64,000 nucleotides of DNA from Heliopora coerulea (taxonomy: Eukaryota > Cnidaria > Anthozoa > Scleralcyonacea > Helioporidae). The notes under the pieces are model-generated. The model was given only the letters and a program-made list of their open reading frames with translations, searched no databases and was not told the origin of the DNA. Position 1 is the first letter of the stretch. Each line of letters starts with the position of its first letter. The stretch spans positions 248,001-312,000 of the forward strand of contig JASJOG010000250.1 in NCBI GenBank assembly GCA_030142905.1. The letters are read 5' to 3'. A program made the translations under genes and the position numbers. Below, one piece after another: positions 1 to 11,456 of this stretch.

Positions 1-3000
1 ATGGGTTTCCTCACTCTAACTCAATTTCAAAGTTGTTTCAATCAACCGTTGCAGTTGAAGGGTTGGTTCTTCAAACAGAAACTCTTCTCTGAATCCTCGT
101 CTAGAATCGTATTACATCTTTTTAAGTAATTGTTCAGTCTCCAGCAAATCAATCTCATCTACTCACCTTACTGGCCGAAGATGCTGGATTATATCCTTTG
201 GCTTTTGGGAAACTGGAGATCACTAAAATGACAAAACCGCTATGACGTATTTCCTTCATTATGCCAATGTTGTTCACTTTCATTCGGGCGTTAATAAGCT
301 TGTCAACACAATCAACTTCAAACTAGCTTATAGGGCGGCTTGAGCGTTCACGTACATTAGGCTTTCCGGATCTTTTTAAGCGCTCGGATAAGTCGGATAT
401 AACATGAGTATGAAGAATCAATAGTATGTGTTACTTAAGAATGGCTCTCTTCTTTTTCTTGTCTTCGAGACCCGATTGATTTATGCAAAAACTCACCACA
501 CGACCCCAGAGAACCGCCCTTTCCGAAGAGCTGAAATTTTATCAGTATAAGGAAGCATTTTTACGAAGAAAATTGATCCGCTACTCTTAATCAATATGGC
601 TCCAACCAAATTTGGGCTACACCCATCCGTATATTTCATTGGCTCAGCCTAATTAGTATACATCCAGCACAATCTGAATTAAATTGAAGAAGATAAAAAG
701 GTAAAGTGGCGGATAAATAGCCAGACACGCACTGGCGTGTCATTGGTTAACGGACGGCCCTTCAAAATGCATATTTGGACCGCGGTTTGTCTACTTCCAT
801 ATCCGGAACGGTGTCCCGGATGTTTCCCTGGTTGGCGGAAATTAAAGGCCTTTGGATTGAAAAACACGCCTCCTAATAACTGGCCTAAAAAAATAAGAAA
901 TATAAAACGCAACATTTAGTTCCCAGACGAGCAACAAATCAATAACGAATAAAACAGATGAAAACGAGAAATTAGTGAAAAAGACATTTGTGAAATCTCG
1001 AGATAGTAGGCCTGCCCGGCATCTATTATGTCATAAACTAAAATCTACAAGATACACAGATCTTTCCGCAAAAATGACCTAAAGTAAGAAAATACCAGCT
1101 GGCGCATGTACTGGCACTGTTGCAGTTAAAATGTAATCAGCCAATCACAACCGAATAAACAGATTCCAGTTTATCTATACGACTGAAACATTTCATGTCC
1201 AAATACTTGAAATGACATGCACAGCAACCCTCTCGGGTACCGCACTTTTCACCTGTCAATAGGCAGGCGTTACTACAGTGACGGCATGGAAGAGCATCAA
1301 AAACGTAACACAAAATGTTCAATTTGTTGGAGGCTTACATAGAGATTTTCACACATTAATTAGACACCTATCTTCTAAATAAAGCTCTCTTCAAGTAAAA
1401 CAGCAATGCACGGGTTTTGGTATCTGAAGACATGCGCTAATTATTACTTGTGACATGCGTCATGATCAGAGACCAAGCTTTGAAACGTAACATGTGAAAC
1501 CAGAACACAATCTCCGCAATCTGTCTAGCGGGATATATGTTGGAGAGGTTCAGAGACTACGCATTAGCTTCACGCGAAATCTACGAACTGAAACGTCAAA
1601 TGGAACACCGTTCTAGAAAAATTTACTCAAAAAAAACATCACCAGAAAGTTGACCAAAAGAATTATATTACTTTTTAGCGATATCTGACACCTTAAACAC
1701 ACATCTCTGACACAAGACAACACTTAAACAGAACCTAGTTTTTGCTTTTGTTACCGATTTATCAGTTAATGTTCTTGCGATTTTTTTGTGCTATCAAAGT
1801 TTAACCACCGTGAATGTCGGCCGCAATACTTAATCAAGGCCGTGGGTTTTTCAACACTAAAATAAGATAAAGCGGGTGTTTAAAATGTCTTGCTACTTGA
1901 ATGGATATAGCACTTGGAAAAAAGGAGAGAGTTTGTGGAATTTTATTTTTTGGATTATCGCTTAACCATTTGATGGTTTTTATGTTTGTGCAAGATTTAA
2001 ATCCGCGCAAACACGTCACGCAAAATCCATCACGGGTTTACTAAAATATCGGGCCTTAAAAAAACATGTGAAACAGACATCGACAATAAGCTACGTTGAA
2101 CGTGGTATTCTGATATGCAATTGAGTGTCTCGTTTCGATGCTTGGAGAAAGAGTATATCTGTTACCCTAACCTTATTTCAAAAAGCAATAGCAAACCATC
2201 TAGGAATCACAGCGAGTCTACCGTATTCAGCTGGATTACCTAAGTTTGCATTCAGAGAAACTGCAGATGCATACACACTGAAAAAAAAAAAAAAAGGAAT
2301 ACGAATTCACAGCAAAATTATCATATTTTGTTACAGGTTTTAGTATTTTTAATGTACATACCATATCGTTTACTTGATTAAAATAAAGTACAGGGATTCG
2401 TTTTGCTTCGTATCTAACGTGTACAGCTTTTTAGTCAGTTTCACTAAATAATGATATCCTGTACATTCTAGTATTTGAGCTTAAAATTGCTGCTAAACAT
2501 TTTATAATAGGAATCGTTCCCTTGAATTACTTACAGGAGTTTATTTTCATTGTTACAAACTTCCTTGCTTACGAGCCATTTCACAATATAAATCTAACAA
2601 CATGCAGCATCAATCTGGGTCGCAATGGAGTTTCCATAAGATTTTACTCTCGCATGCATTACTTCTAGCACTTTTACATCGATCTGATTCGGATGTATGC
2701 ACCAACACCACCTCCTCGTTTATTTTCACGATATCGCTATCCAAAAGTGTGTCCTGATGTTGACACATTCTCATATTTGTCTATAGTTCTTTAACTAGGT
2801 CTCGCTGAGCGTTAAAATATCAAGTGAATAGCGCTTTACAGTTAAGTGGAATTCATTAAAAGTCGATGTCATATTTGGCATGTCTACATGGAAATTTCGA
2901 AGTTAATTTGATTTCTTTTGAACAACTTCTTTGTGTACGTCAGTACTAGATACATATAAATGATTTAGATTTTCTAGTTCAGTTTGTTTATCAACCTCTG

Positions 3001-3070
3001 ACTCTTAAAATAGTAATTCAGTTAAGATATATCTGGGACATGTCTACCACCTGAGGCATATTTGATTAGA
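1..3070. other. No recognisable gene
   Basis: I see no coding region with a recognisable domain on either strand. The stretch is AT-rich and has a poly(A) run near 2280-2295. The longest open frames are about 60-70 codons, which is expected by chance here. It could be intron or intergenic DNA of an animal genome. Confidence 0.6.
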
Positions 3071-3409
3071 TTATTCTATAAAATAATTCCGGAACACTTG
3101 ACATAAGTGTGGTCGAAACAAACCTCCGCAGGTTAGATGCTTATTTTTCTTGACAGTCCTCTCGCAAACTGGGCATTTGGCAAAAACATATACAGTTCCG
3201 GATGAACCACTTGAAGCTTTTGTATTGCTGTTTATTGGACCTGGGTTTCTCTCTACGGCGCCTACTTCTAAGATCAAGAGATTAAACGTTACCATAATAT
3301 TTGGATAGTATGACAGTTGAGATTTAGTTCTTTTCGATATTGTTTCTGTTCCACAGCTAACAGTGCGAGCACGTCCATAATTGATATAAACAGAGTTATT
3401 AAGTCTCAA
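3071..3409 (-). pseudogene. LINE 5'-end fragment: 2A-like motif plus zinc-finger start
   Basis: This 112-codon open frame is not a host gene by appearance. Residues 44-58 carry a hydrophobic run followed by GAVERNPGP, which resembles a 2A translational-recoding peptide (consensus D-V/I-E-x-N-P-G-P) with Asp replaced by Ala. About 20 residues later comes CPVCERTVKKNKHLTC, like the start of the PHD-type cysteine motif found before the endonuclease in CR1/L2-type retrotransposons. In such elements the 2A-like segment sits at the N-terminus of the endonuclease/reverse transcriptase polyprotein. The downstream endonuclease is missing, so this is a truncated remnant. The 2A and finger motifs are seen directly; the LINE assignment is inference. 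Confidence 0.5.
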
Positions 3410-3829
3410 TGTTGTAAGCAGTTAGATGTTTCTCCTTTGTTATTGGGAATCTGGACGTTGTAATATTTAACAGCAATGTGCCCAAGAGACATCTCGCACA
3501 TACAGACAATTGTTCAAAATATTGCTAGGGCAAGAAGGCATACAGAGGACCATATTTCATGAGATCTTCTCTGCTTGGACATGTTCTCAAAGTTGGCGAG
3601 TGGTCAGGATTCTTCGCGCTCCACGTTTTTGATCAGTTCTGTCAGTAATTGCGAAAGCAAAATTAAAATATCAGTTGTCTGGGGCGAATCCAGTATTTTG
3701 AGAAAGGGAGGGCGCGGAATATTTTTTCAAATTCATTCCAGTATGTGGTGTTTCAGGGGAAGAATTTTTATGCTACCGTTGTCGTCATACTTTTGACCCA
3801 TGGACTCATACTTTTGACCCCTACTGTAT
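3410..3829. other. No gene; short direct repeat
   Basis: No recognisable coding sequence. A 15-base string, tcatacttttgaccc, occurs twice at 3785-3799 and 3806-3820, just before the tandem array that follows. Confidence 0.5.
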
Positions 3830-4500
3830 TTCTTCCATCCATAAAAAAAAGTATACTGGAGAGAAAAGCTCGTCAAGTATTGCCGATTTAAGACATCCAT
3901 TTACGCTGTTTCAAAATAACGCTATTTCTAGCTATACGCTAGTGCGGCTTCAGATGATTTTTATTACTATGACCACAAATATATCCGTTGTTAATGAAAA
4001 GCAGGTATCCTTTTTGAATACATACCCCATGCAGATCCACGTATAGTTTTTCCATCAGTAAGAGTATACTGGAGAGAAAAGCTCGTCAAGTATTGCTGAT
4101 TTAAGAAATCCATTGACGCTGTTTTTAAATTACGCTATTACCAGCTAAACGCAAGTGGGGGTTGACATAAATTCCACTGCTATAACCATAAATATATTCG
4201 TTTTTAATGAAAAGCAGGTATCCTTTTTGAAAGCCTACTCCCCATGCAGATCCAAGCATATTTTTTCCATCCGTAAAAAAGTATACTGGAGAGAAAAGCT
4301 CGTCAAGTATTGCCGAATTTCCGAATCCGGTGACGCTGTTTTTGAATAACGCTATTTCTAGCTAAGCTCAAGTGCGGATTCCGATAAATTTCACTGGTAT
4401 AACCGTTTTGAATGAAAAGCAGGTGTGCTTTCTTAAACCTTATATCCAATGGAGATTGAAGCATATTTTTTTTCATCCATTGAAAAAGTGTACTCTAGAA
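3830..4500. repeat. Tandem repeat, unit about 215 bp, three to four copies
   Basis: The string gtatactggagagaaaagct recurs near 3850, 4064 and 4281, and a decayed version lies near 4488. Each is followed by the same order of blocks: aagtattgc.gattt, a cgctgttt block, taacgctattnc.agctaa, aatgaaaagcaggt and ccatgcagat. Units differ by several percent and small indels, so the array is old. No coding function is apparent. Confidence 0.85.
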
Positions 4501-4699
4501 CTGCATATGCTGTGATGCTCAAAACTCACCACCCTCGCCATCGTAAAGATGATTACAGCAAATCTCCAAATATAACTACCCAAAACACAATCATGTTTTT
4601 TTTTAACCATTCAAATGATCATTGTCTTAACCCATCAAAAAATAACGTTTGTTGTTATCTTCTATTTCGAAACGAGTTGGGTTTTTTTTTCTCGTTTGA

Positions 4700-4850
4700 A
4701 ATTAGCTGACTTGGCTGTTTACACCCAACAATCTTTTAACACACTTTCTCTGCTGTAAAATCTAATCCAAGTTTAGTGTTCAATAATATTAACACTACGC
4801 TGAAGTAATGTTAATATTTTACCTTGCTATTACCCCAACATAAAATCCTA
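4700..4850 (+). repeat. Dispersed GTGTTAA-rich repeat, copy 1
   Basis: This segment begins with agctgacttggc.gtttacac and continues through aacac..ttctctgctg, taatccaagt.tagtgttcaataat and taacactac.ctgaagta. It is the reverse complement of 33110-33250 with scattered mismatches, so the two are copies of one mobile or dispersed repeat. The superfamily is not identified. Confidence 0.75.
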
Positions 4851-6462
4851 TTCTTGTTCTTCCACACTTTCTATCAATCTATTATCGTAATCCTAATCAT
4901 CATATTAATGTAACATATTTTGTTTATGAAATAATACTTTATTTTTCTCTTTCTCTGACTCTTTCCTTTTAATCACACTCTTATTATTCTGAAAGCCTAA
5001 CCCCAATCAGAATGTTTATTGTACATATTTTGCAAGAAAATTAAATTCCTCATTCAGTTGGCCTTTCCATGCCATTGCTCCACTTTCCCTAGACTAATCT
5101 ACTAACATCAAGTTTTCGATCTTATACATACATACACACATACCAAGAAAGATCCCAAAGAGTCAAGACGGCTCTCTTCCTGTATGTAGGGATGGATTGA
5201 AAATAAGTCCAACTTAATTTAAAGATGACATACCATGACAAAACTTGGATCCCAGTAACTGATTTTAAACAAAATTTTCCAAAAAATAAGCGAAGTCCTA
5301 TCAAGTCACCAAACGTAGCAGGAGCGCAGGAAAAATCGTATTTCGTATGAAGTTGTGAGGAAATCGCTTATACTGACAGAGTAATTACCGATCGTAATAA
5401 TTGTGTAATTACGTCTAACCGTTTGAGACAAATCTACTATGCTGTTTATTTTTTCATTATGTCCTCCAGATTGCACCCAATGTCATGCTACGAACGATAC
5501 TTGTATGTAGGTCCATACTTCGGCTTGAGCTGTATATATGATTAATGAACCTGCTGTTTTCCAGTGAAAATATATTTAAGCTTCATACGCTAATACTTTT
5601 GAATTAAAACGTGTGAATGAATAAAATCAGTTTCGCCGAATGACACTCAGTAAGCAAATAACATGAAACTGAATAAAACTTATTTTGTTTTATTCTGACT
5701 TCATTGTCACGAATTCTAAGCAAACTGCCGCCTTTTTATGCAAAAGTGAACGATATCTTTTTTAAGGAAGAAATATGAACCAGTGGCTTTACAAATACGC
5801 AAGTCAATCAAGAGAAGATTTTCTATGATTATGATTCACAAGATGTTATATCTTCCAAATTTGCTTCTATTTTTTGTGTTGAAATTGCTCCCACCAGCTA
5901 TGGAAGCTTCCCAATTCAAATTCCAAAGGCAAATTGTAAGCTTTAAGCAGTTATTCTTTCCAAAAGAATACTCGACTTTTTATTTTCAACGAACGTGAAC
6001 ACACATCAATCCGGGACGGCAAATAAAACCTAGGGTCTTGGAGTTCAAGGTCTAGTTGTACATAAAGTGTCATACTGCAGTTTGAACACCCTCCCCGGCC
6101 CGTGTTTGCTCGATATTCTACCGACAGCCACCTTTTGGAGATGCGCCAACATTGTCACGGGTTACCTTGATCGATTCATTTTATGATTGATTTATTGATT
6201 GGTTTATGTGAAAGTACAGACTGGTATTGTAACCCAAATACGGTTAAATTTCATCAGTCCCTATTACACGGTTAAAACGTACAACAGCTCCATGAATTAA
6301 TGAGATATACCTAGATAAATTATATTTACACAAGTTGTTAAAAAATAGAATCAAATATGTTTCTATCTAATGAAACCAATGAAACCTAAATATGTACAAT
6401 TTCCTAATAACACTTTAAAGAAAAAGAATTTTTGAAATGTTCAGTCTTACAAGAAAAGTAAG
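4851..6462. other. No recognisable gene
   Basis: AT-rich sequence without a recognisable domain. One 71-codon frame at 5783-5998 (+) has a hydrophobic stretch but no family resemblance or splice context, so I do not call it a gene. Confidence 0.5.
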
Positions 6463-6562
6463 AGTTAAAGCCCTTCGAGCGTCGGCTTTACGCCAGATAC
6501 ATCCCGACGGCGTAGCCCGAGGGTTGTGTCAGGCGTAAAGCCGACGTTCGAGGGCTTTAACT
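6463..6562. repeat. Fold-back (hairpin) element of 100 bp
   Basis: The left arm (6463-6494) and right arm (6532-6562) are near-perfect reverse complements. The left arm reads agttaaagccc.tcgagcgtcggctttacgcc and the right arm reads the inverse, leaving a 37-base loop. It is GC-rich compared with its flanks. This is typical of a small MITE or fold-back repeat. No target duplication could be fixed with confidence. Confidence 0.8.
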
Positions 6563-6714
6563 ATCTTTTATTTCATGATTGACGGCATTTCCTTTGTTAT
6601 TCATGATCCTTAATTTAGCTTACATACTCGTTAAACAATCGAGCGACTGATAGCCCGGGGAGGGAATTTGATATTCAGCAGGGAACAGTGGGGCTGATGA
6701 ATTAAGTATAATGT

Positions 6715-6803
6715 ATTATAAATTCAAGGAATGTATGCTGAGCTTCCCAGGGATATGTATGTATACATCCCTAGGATATCATATACATCCCTTGAATTTA
6801 TAA
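6715..6803. repeat. Nested inverted repeat of about 90 bp
   Basis: The outer arms ttataaattcaagg-atgtat (6715-6737) and its inverse (6780-6803) enclose a second near-palindrome, agggatatgtat.gtatacatccct, at 6749-6772. It lies about 150 bp from the previous fold-back. Confidence 0.7.
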
Positions 6804-7052
6804 TTCAAAACCTTATTTAATTTACTAAACTCATTTTGACTAAATGTATAATTCCTCTGCACACAATTTAAGATTTTAACGTTACATACACCAACTCTAA
6901 CAACTTCGACATTTTCCTTCTGAAAATACGTGAAAATCCTTCGAAACGAAAAATGTACACTTCTCAAAAACAACGGGAATTTCCTCTTAATATAAGTTTG
7001 ATAAAATTTCTTAATCTCACTGAAAGCGCTTCTTCCCATATCGGTCGGTAAA

Positions 7053-7283
7053 CTATTGTTTAACGGATTTAGATTTCACATTACATACGCCTGCCAATTC
7101 AGCCCAACAACGAACTCCCCAAGCAGACATGATCTTAGTATTTGCAGTAATCCTCAACACCTTCCATTTCTCCAGCTCTTCTTCCGTCACAAATGAAATG
7201 TTTCTCTCATCTTTGAAATTATTTATTGACAAATTGTCATCTTTCCCCTTCTCTAATTGATTCGTCGTTTCCAATATGAGCAA
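7053..7283 (-). pseudogene. Possible Crypton/DUF3504-type recombinase N-terminal fragment
   Basis: This open frame has a pattern FVTEEELEKW...ANTKIMSAWGVRCWAEL, which loosely resembles the helical N-terminal 'sees-kNT...A...f..w' segment before tyrosine-recombinase-like (Crypton/KCTD1-type) domains common in cnidarian genomes. A second frame next to it (6779-7039, -) again carries a 'VCNVK...' string followed by Asn/Lys-rich sequence, as if the reading frame had shifted. No catalytic region is visible. The match is from memory of a degenerate motif, so treat it as a weak suggestion; a chance open frame is possible. Confidence 0.22.
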
Positions 7284-7595
7284 AAAGTTATTTCATTTCA
7301 TTGAAATTCAGAGCGAATATTTTTTCCTAAAACATGACGTGATAAACTTTTTAATTCTTGGCCTCCTTACTTGTGACTCGACCAAATGCAAATAACTCTG
7401 ATCATTTCTAAGACGCCCTCCAGTAAAAAAACTGCATTGATATTAAAAATCACTACTTGTAAAATCCTTTTAGCAAATACATTAACCTTTTGTTAAATGC
7501 CAATTAACCATTTTATTTCAGTCCAATGTTTATACATTCACATGTCAAAAACATGTTTTCCCAAATGAAATCCTTTTGTTAGAAAATGCATCTTA

Positions 7596-7975
7596 TCATG
7601 AAATGACAGCATATAAAACCTCTTTCCCTGCCTTCTTCACTACGTTAATATGTTTATCCCATCTCAGGAATTCTTGAAAAATAAGACCAAATATTTGGGT
7701 AGATTGGACTTTTCCACTGATTCTACATCTATGTTTAATGATAAAAAGGCCTGTTTTTTGGGGGTTTTTTTTTTGAAAAATCAAAAATCAGTTGTTTATA
7801 TTTACTGACATTAAGTTTCATTTTATTTTGAATAGTCTGGTCATGGATCTCATTGACAAGTTCTTGAAGGTTACTCCCACAACTCCTAGGGATGGTTTCC
7901 GACACACAAAAAAAAATCGGACCTAATACAGTTTCATGAGGAACCCCTCTGTTGACTGAACATTTCGAAAGAAAC
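7596..7975 (-). pseudogene. LINE reverse-transcriptase fragment
   Basis: Read on the minus strand, 7975-7920 gives RGVPHETVLGPIFF, a decayed form of the reverse-transcriptase signature R/KGVPQGSVLGPLLF. Further on come a 'NLQELVNEI...NKMKLNVSKY' segment (7895-7800) and TQIFGLIFQEFLRWDKHI with VVKKAGKE (7730-7610), which match the thumb-side motifs K-x-LGV-x-i-D...L.W..HI. The catalytic xxDD motif is missing between the first two, so a deletion has occurred, and the pieces lie in more than one frame. This is a dead fragment of a jockey/CR1-like LINE. Confidence 0.7.
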
Positions 7976-8074
7976 TTCTAACTTAGTTGAAATGAGACAA
8001 TTTAAAAAATTTTAATGCCATTTCATTTCAAAATGAATTAAATCATTCATTTAATGATTAGTTTCATCACACTA

Positions 8075-8288
8075 ATCCGAATACAACTTGGATCTATTGG
8101 AAAGAGACTTTCTTAAAAATTGCCAACATCCATGCACTTATTAGAGTTAAAGTCAAATAAATACAAGCCGTGGCTCACTAAGGATATCAAAAGTTTGAGT
8201 CACCATAGGGATTATTTAAAAGAGAAAGCAGTTAAATACAATTCTCCTATATATCACGAGGCATACAAGAACTGTCGAAAACCAGGTT
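8075..8288 (+). pseudogene. LINE linker fragment between endonuclease and RT
   Basis: The plus strand encodes NTTWIYWKETFLKIANIHAL and then, after a frame change near 8150, YKPWLTKDIKSLSHHRDYLK followed by EAYKNCRKPG. This matches the conserved W..W...F......aP.r......PW.t..i..l...RD.L...A......w..Y...RN segment that joins the endonuclease and RT domains in CR1/L2-type LINEs (compare 46000-46220 in this window). Only this short linker survives. It is in opposite orientation to the LINE fragment at 7.6-8.0 kb, so it comes from another insertion. Confidence 0.65.
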
Positions 8289-8349
8289 AGTTAATAATTT
8301 GACAGCCAAAATTACACCAATTCACAAATCGTTTAATAAAATAGATAAG

Positions 8350-9160
8350 CGATAAAAGATTTCGACATTTCGACGTCATCCTGACATCATTATCAAAAAG
8401 ATTAAGAATATATGACTAAAAGTTCATTGGTGTTCAAAACAGGGTATATATAAAGTTGTAAAAATGCAAATTAAGTAAAACATGCATAAAAAACGTTAAA
8501 GGAATTACATCAGACAATTAAAACATTAAATTAAGAATGCAAAAAACCATTGGAAATGGCTGAATGTAAGTAGTCCTTAAAATGTGAGCATTAAACAAAC
8601 AATTTAGCTTTAATGGAGTACATCTGTGCGTTAAACGATGGCTCTAAATCTCTTTATGATAAGCATATCAAATGTCAAGCAGTCAAACTTTCCTTTGTAT
8701 TTCAGAAGAATGGAAAAGTTAATCTATATTATCAAGATTACTCTTGTGGACGTCTTTAATGTGCTTTCCTATCACTGACTTCTTGTACTCTTCAATGAGT
8801 TGATGAAGATAACGGCTCTTGTAACCAACGTAATCAACCTCACACTGATTATGTTTAAAGTAATATACCACGCACTGTTGAGACAACAAGGATGGCTTGG
8901 GTTCCCGTTTCATAACCTTGTCTTTTAGCTTCAGGCTGATATACACCGTTCTCAGCTGCTGTCCAATCTTTCTATCGAAATTATTCAATCGTCTTCTCAC
9001 CACGTCCGCCGACTTTTGGTCTTAAAAAGGAAATAGAATATTAATGCTCTGATCATTCAGATCTTTTCTATTTTCCTTAGTTGTGTCTTGATTTTTCAAA
9101 AAGCTGAAAACGACCATGTCAAGAAGAGGTTGGGGATAGTTTAGGTTCGTCTGTTACGAC
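8350..9160 (-). pseudogene. Penelope-like element 3' end with GIY-YIG endonuclease
   Basis: The minus strand (9030 to 8719) reads DQKSADVVRRRLNNFDRKIG, then SQQCVVYYFKHNQCEVDYVG and YKSRYLHQLIEEYKKS, then GKHIKDVH. This is the GIY-YIG nuclease that follows the reverse transcriptase in Penelope-like elements: the CVVYYF and YVGY strands, the Arg of the next helix, and the Cys/His positions are visible. Downstream, after a stop, NFSILLKYKGKFDCLTFDML and IIKRFRA correspond to the C-terminal 'iLkkc.gkfdcli.EmlfIk.l.P' segment. Further on (about 8400-8365) atgatgtcaggatgacgtcg aaatgtcgaaa is a typical PLE terminal string. The RT domain is not seen. Several stops show that it is dead. Confidence 0.78.
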
Positions 9161-9454
9161 TTTCCTCTTCAGAAACACATCAAACGCTCTCTTGCCTGAA
9201 CGTACTTAACTCTCCCAAGCCCATCCCATATGAGAGAGCGCTGGTGGATTGAACACCCACGGGATCCCCTTCTGACACAATTTTACTTAAGCGATTTGCT
9301 CTTGGTTCCATTTTGCAATGTTGTCACGAAGCTCTTGATACGTACAAACACAACTTGTTCCATTTTTCCAGTAGATTACCTTATGATTCTACCTTCATGC
9401 GATGAATCTTTGCAAATACATAATAAGCGAATCGATCTCCAGGGAGAATGTCAC
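9161..9454. other. No recognisable gene
   Basis: No domain is recognised. A 76-codon plus-strand frame (9230-9460) lacks any recognisable family. Confidence 0.4.
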
Positions 9455-10225
9455 CACTAGACTTGAAGTACGTGCACGCAACAACCCCTCGCCCACCTTT
9501 CCAATATATCTCTCGAGAATCCAAGTAACATTGATAATTTTTCAAAAAGACAAATCCTCCATACTATAACTGGAAGAGGTACGCAGTATAAGAAAAACAC
9601 AACACTTGCACACTAACAAATTCTGTCGAGCTTGTAAATATTGAAACACTTTTGTGTGATACACCCAAGCATACGTGGGTGTGGTTGCGTGGGTGTTTTG
9701 TTTTTAGAGTTTTCGTTAGATTGACAGAGGCGAGAAACATCAGACAGCGGGAAGAATGCTGAGAATAAAAATGTGAAAATATCACTCATGAATCCAAGTA
9801 ACAAGGATAATTTTCCAACTTGTCAGGAAAATCGTCCTTACTATAACTGGAAGACAGAATGAAATAATAATAAAGATAATAAAAAACACGCACAATTCGG
9901 CCTCAAATTAACAACCTACATAGCTTATAATTAAACTGCTTGTCGTCATATTCATGAATAGAATTTCGATTAAGTTTTATTAAAACAAAGCGTTTGGTGA
10001 GAATAACCTTAAATGGTTTATAGAATGGTAAGAGATCCGTTCTAACAATTCTGACTGCTGAACAATGGATGTTCGTATCAAGACCCTGTGTTAGTTGCGA
10101 TCTTGAAGTATTTCAAGTCGTTTTCCGGTCAAACGTTTCACTCATGTTGATTTAAAGAAAGACTTTTTATTATATGGCCAGGCTTTCGTCTCAAAATTGG
10201 AGCATCCTCAAAGGTTACCGGTCGG
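9455..10225 (+). repeat. Left arm of a large inverted duplication
   Basis: Blocks here occur in reverse complement at 19400-19910 and in the same order: acgcaacaacc.ctcgccc, the tctcgagaatccaagtaaca block, actataactggaagagg, the ttattaaaacaaa.ggt.gtgagaataac block, and ctttcgtctcaaaattggag with catcctca. The two arms are roughly 80% alike by eye. In the left arm the block gaatccaagtaaca..gataat through actataactggaaga appears twice (about 9519-9572 and 9788-9852), bracketing about 215 bp not seen in the right arm. The arms enclose about 9.2 kb holding the transposase-like gene and LINE-A. Confidence 0.75.
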
Positions 10226-10430
10226 AGATAATATTTGGTACAAAAAGTCTCCCTTGGGGAAGAATGAAGTCCAGAAGCCACTTTTGAAAGTTGCTCAAAA
10301 CAATTCCGTTCGCAGAACTTGTATTTCAAAGCTACTCGATTCAGACTTACCTGTGATTGTGTAGCCCAGGTAAGTGGTTACCAGAACGTAAAAAATCTCG
10401 AGATTTCTACAAATCAGCATCTATTCAACT

Positions 10431-10676
10431 TTAGCGAAGAATGTCGTTTACACTTAGTCGCTCAGCAAATGTCCTGACAGTAGGCAAGTTCCCATATGTG
10501 CTTTGTTCATATTTATCAGGAAGAACGAAGACAAAGCGTTGCTGCAGCAAATGAACAGTTGGCCAATGCATACTCCAAGGAGCTAACTTTGGGAACTGCT
10601 GTTTCAACTCATAAATTGTCCAGGTACTAAGATGACCTCCAAAAGTGAAACCAGCCGCAAGCACCAAGAAAGCCAT
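10431..10676 (-). CDS. Hypothetical 81-residue open frame
   Basis: An ATG-initiated frame starts MAFLVLAAGFTFGGHLSTWT, which has a signal-peptide-like hydrophobic start, and ends with a stop 81 codons later. I do not recognise the sequence. It lies just inside the left arm of the large inverted duplication and is not repeated in the right arm. It may be a small secreted protein, an exon, or chance. Confidence 0.18.
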   Translation of the reverse strand: MAFLVLAAGFTFGGHLSTWTIYELKQQFPKLAPWSMHWPTVHLLQQRFVFVLPDKYEQSTYGNLPTVRTFAERLSVNDILR

Positions 10677-10972
10677 TTCGTTTGATGGTCTTAAATCATT
10701 TACTGGCTTCAGTGTTCAAATGATGTAAACAACATATGAGAGATCCATAAAAGGGGAAAAAAACGAGACCAAACCGATTTGCTTCAATACGGACCTAAGT
10801 AACTTAAGGTTTGATCAACAACATACCACTCCCCGAGCTTGCAGACGGCATTCTTGAGTGACCGGAATATATATATATATATAAAGATAGATACGCAATG
10901 CGAAAATTTTTCTCCCTAGTTTTTCACCACGCGTGTAAAAGGACTCCACGCACGTCGAGATTAGTACTCTCG

Positions 10973-10991
10973 CACCGCGCTTCGCGCGGTG
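10973..10991. repeat. Perfect short hairpin
   Basis: caccgcgc, ttc, gcgcggtg forms a perfect 8-bp GC-rich stem with a 3-base loop in otherwise AT-rich DNA. A short (AT)n run precedes it at about 10867-10882. A tRNA-D-arm-like string (ggataatggtaagagg) follows, but no full tRNA cloverleaf fits. Confidence 0.5.
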
Positions 10992-11456
10992 GGCCAGGGG
11001 ATAATGGTAAGAGGACAATGCTTCTGATTGAGCGCACAACTTATTGGGTCATTTTTGTTCCTTAACAGGTTCTTTCGTCTCGTTGCGTACCGTGAATTTA
11101 CTTATTTAGTTCACGGTCATCTCGGGAGTAGACGAATACCGCTACCTCCATGTACTTACCAGTGAATTAGAAGTACATTCAGTGTTGAAAAAGAAGATTT
11201 TACTGGTTTTAAAGAGGATGATGAATAAATAATAAAGTGACAAACTATTTTACGTTGCGTGCGATTGAGTACAGTTCATTCGCCGTCGCTCCTTCTTGTA
11301 TTTCTCGGACAGTTGGTGACATTTTTATACCCTTTCATTGGTCTTTTGGATACTGTGCAACAACGAACTTTCCTTTGAGTGAAGTGGATCTTTGGCACTA
11401 AATTAGATAATATTGAAAGTCTGCGTGTTTACACCAATCACTTATACAGGTAGAAG

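Noticed and set aside
10985..11055. tRNA-like D-arm string ggataatggtaagagg
   Set aside because: No acceptor, anticodon or T arm can be paired around it.
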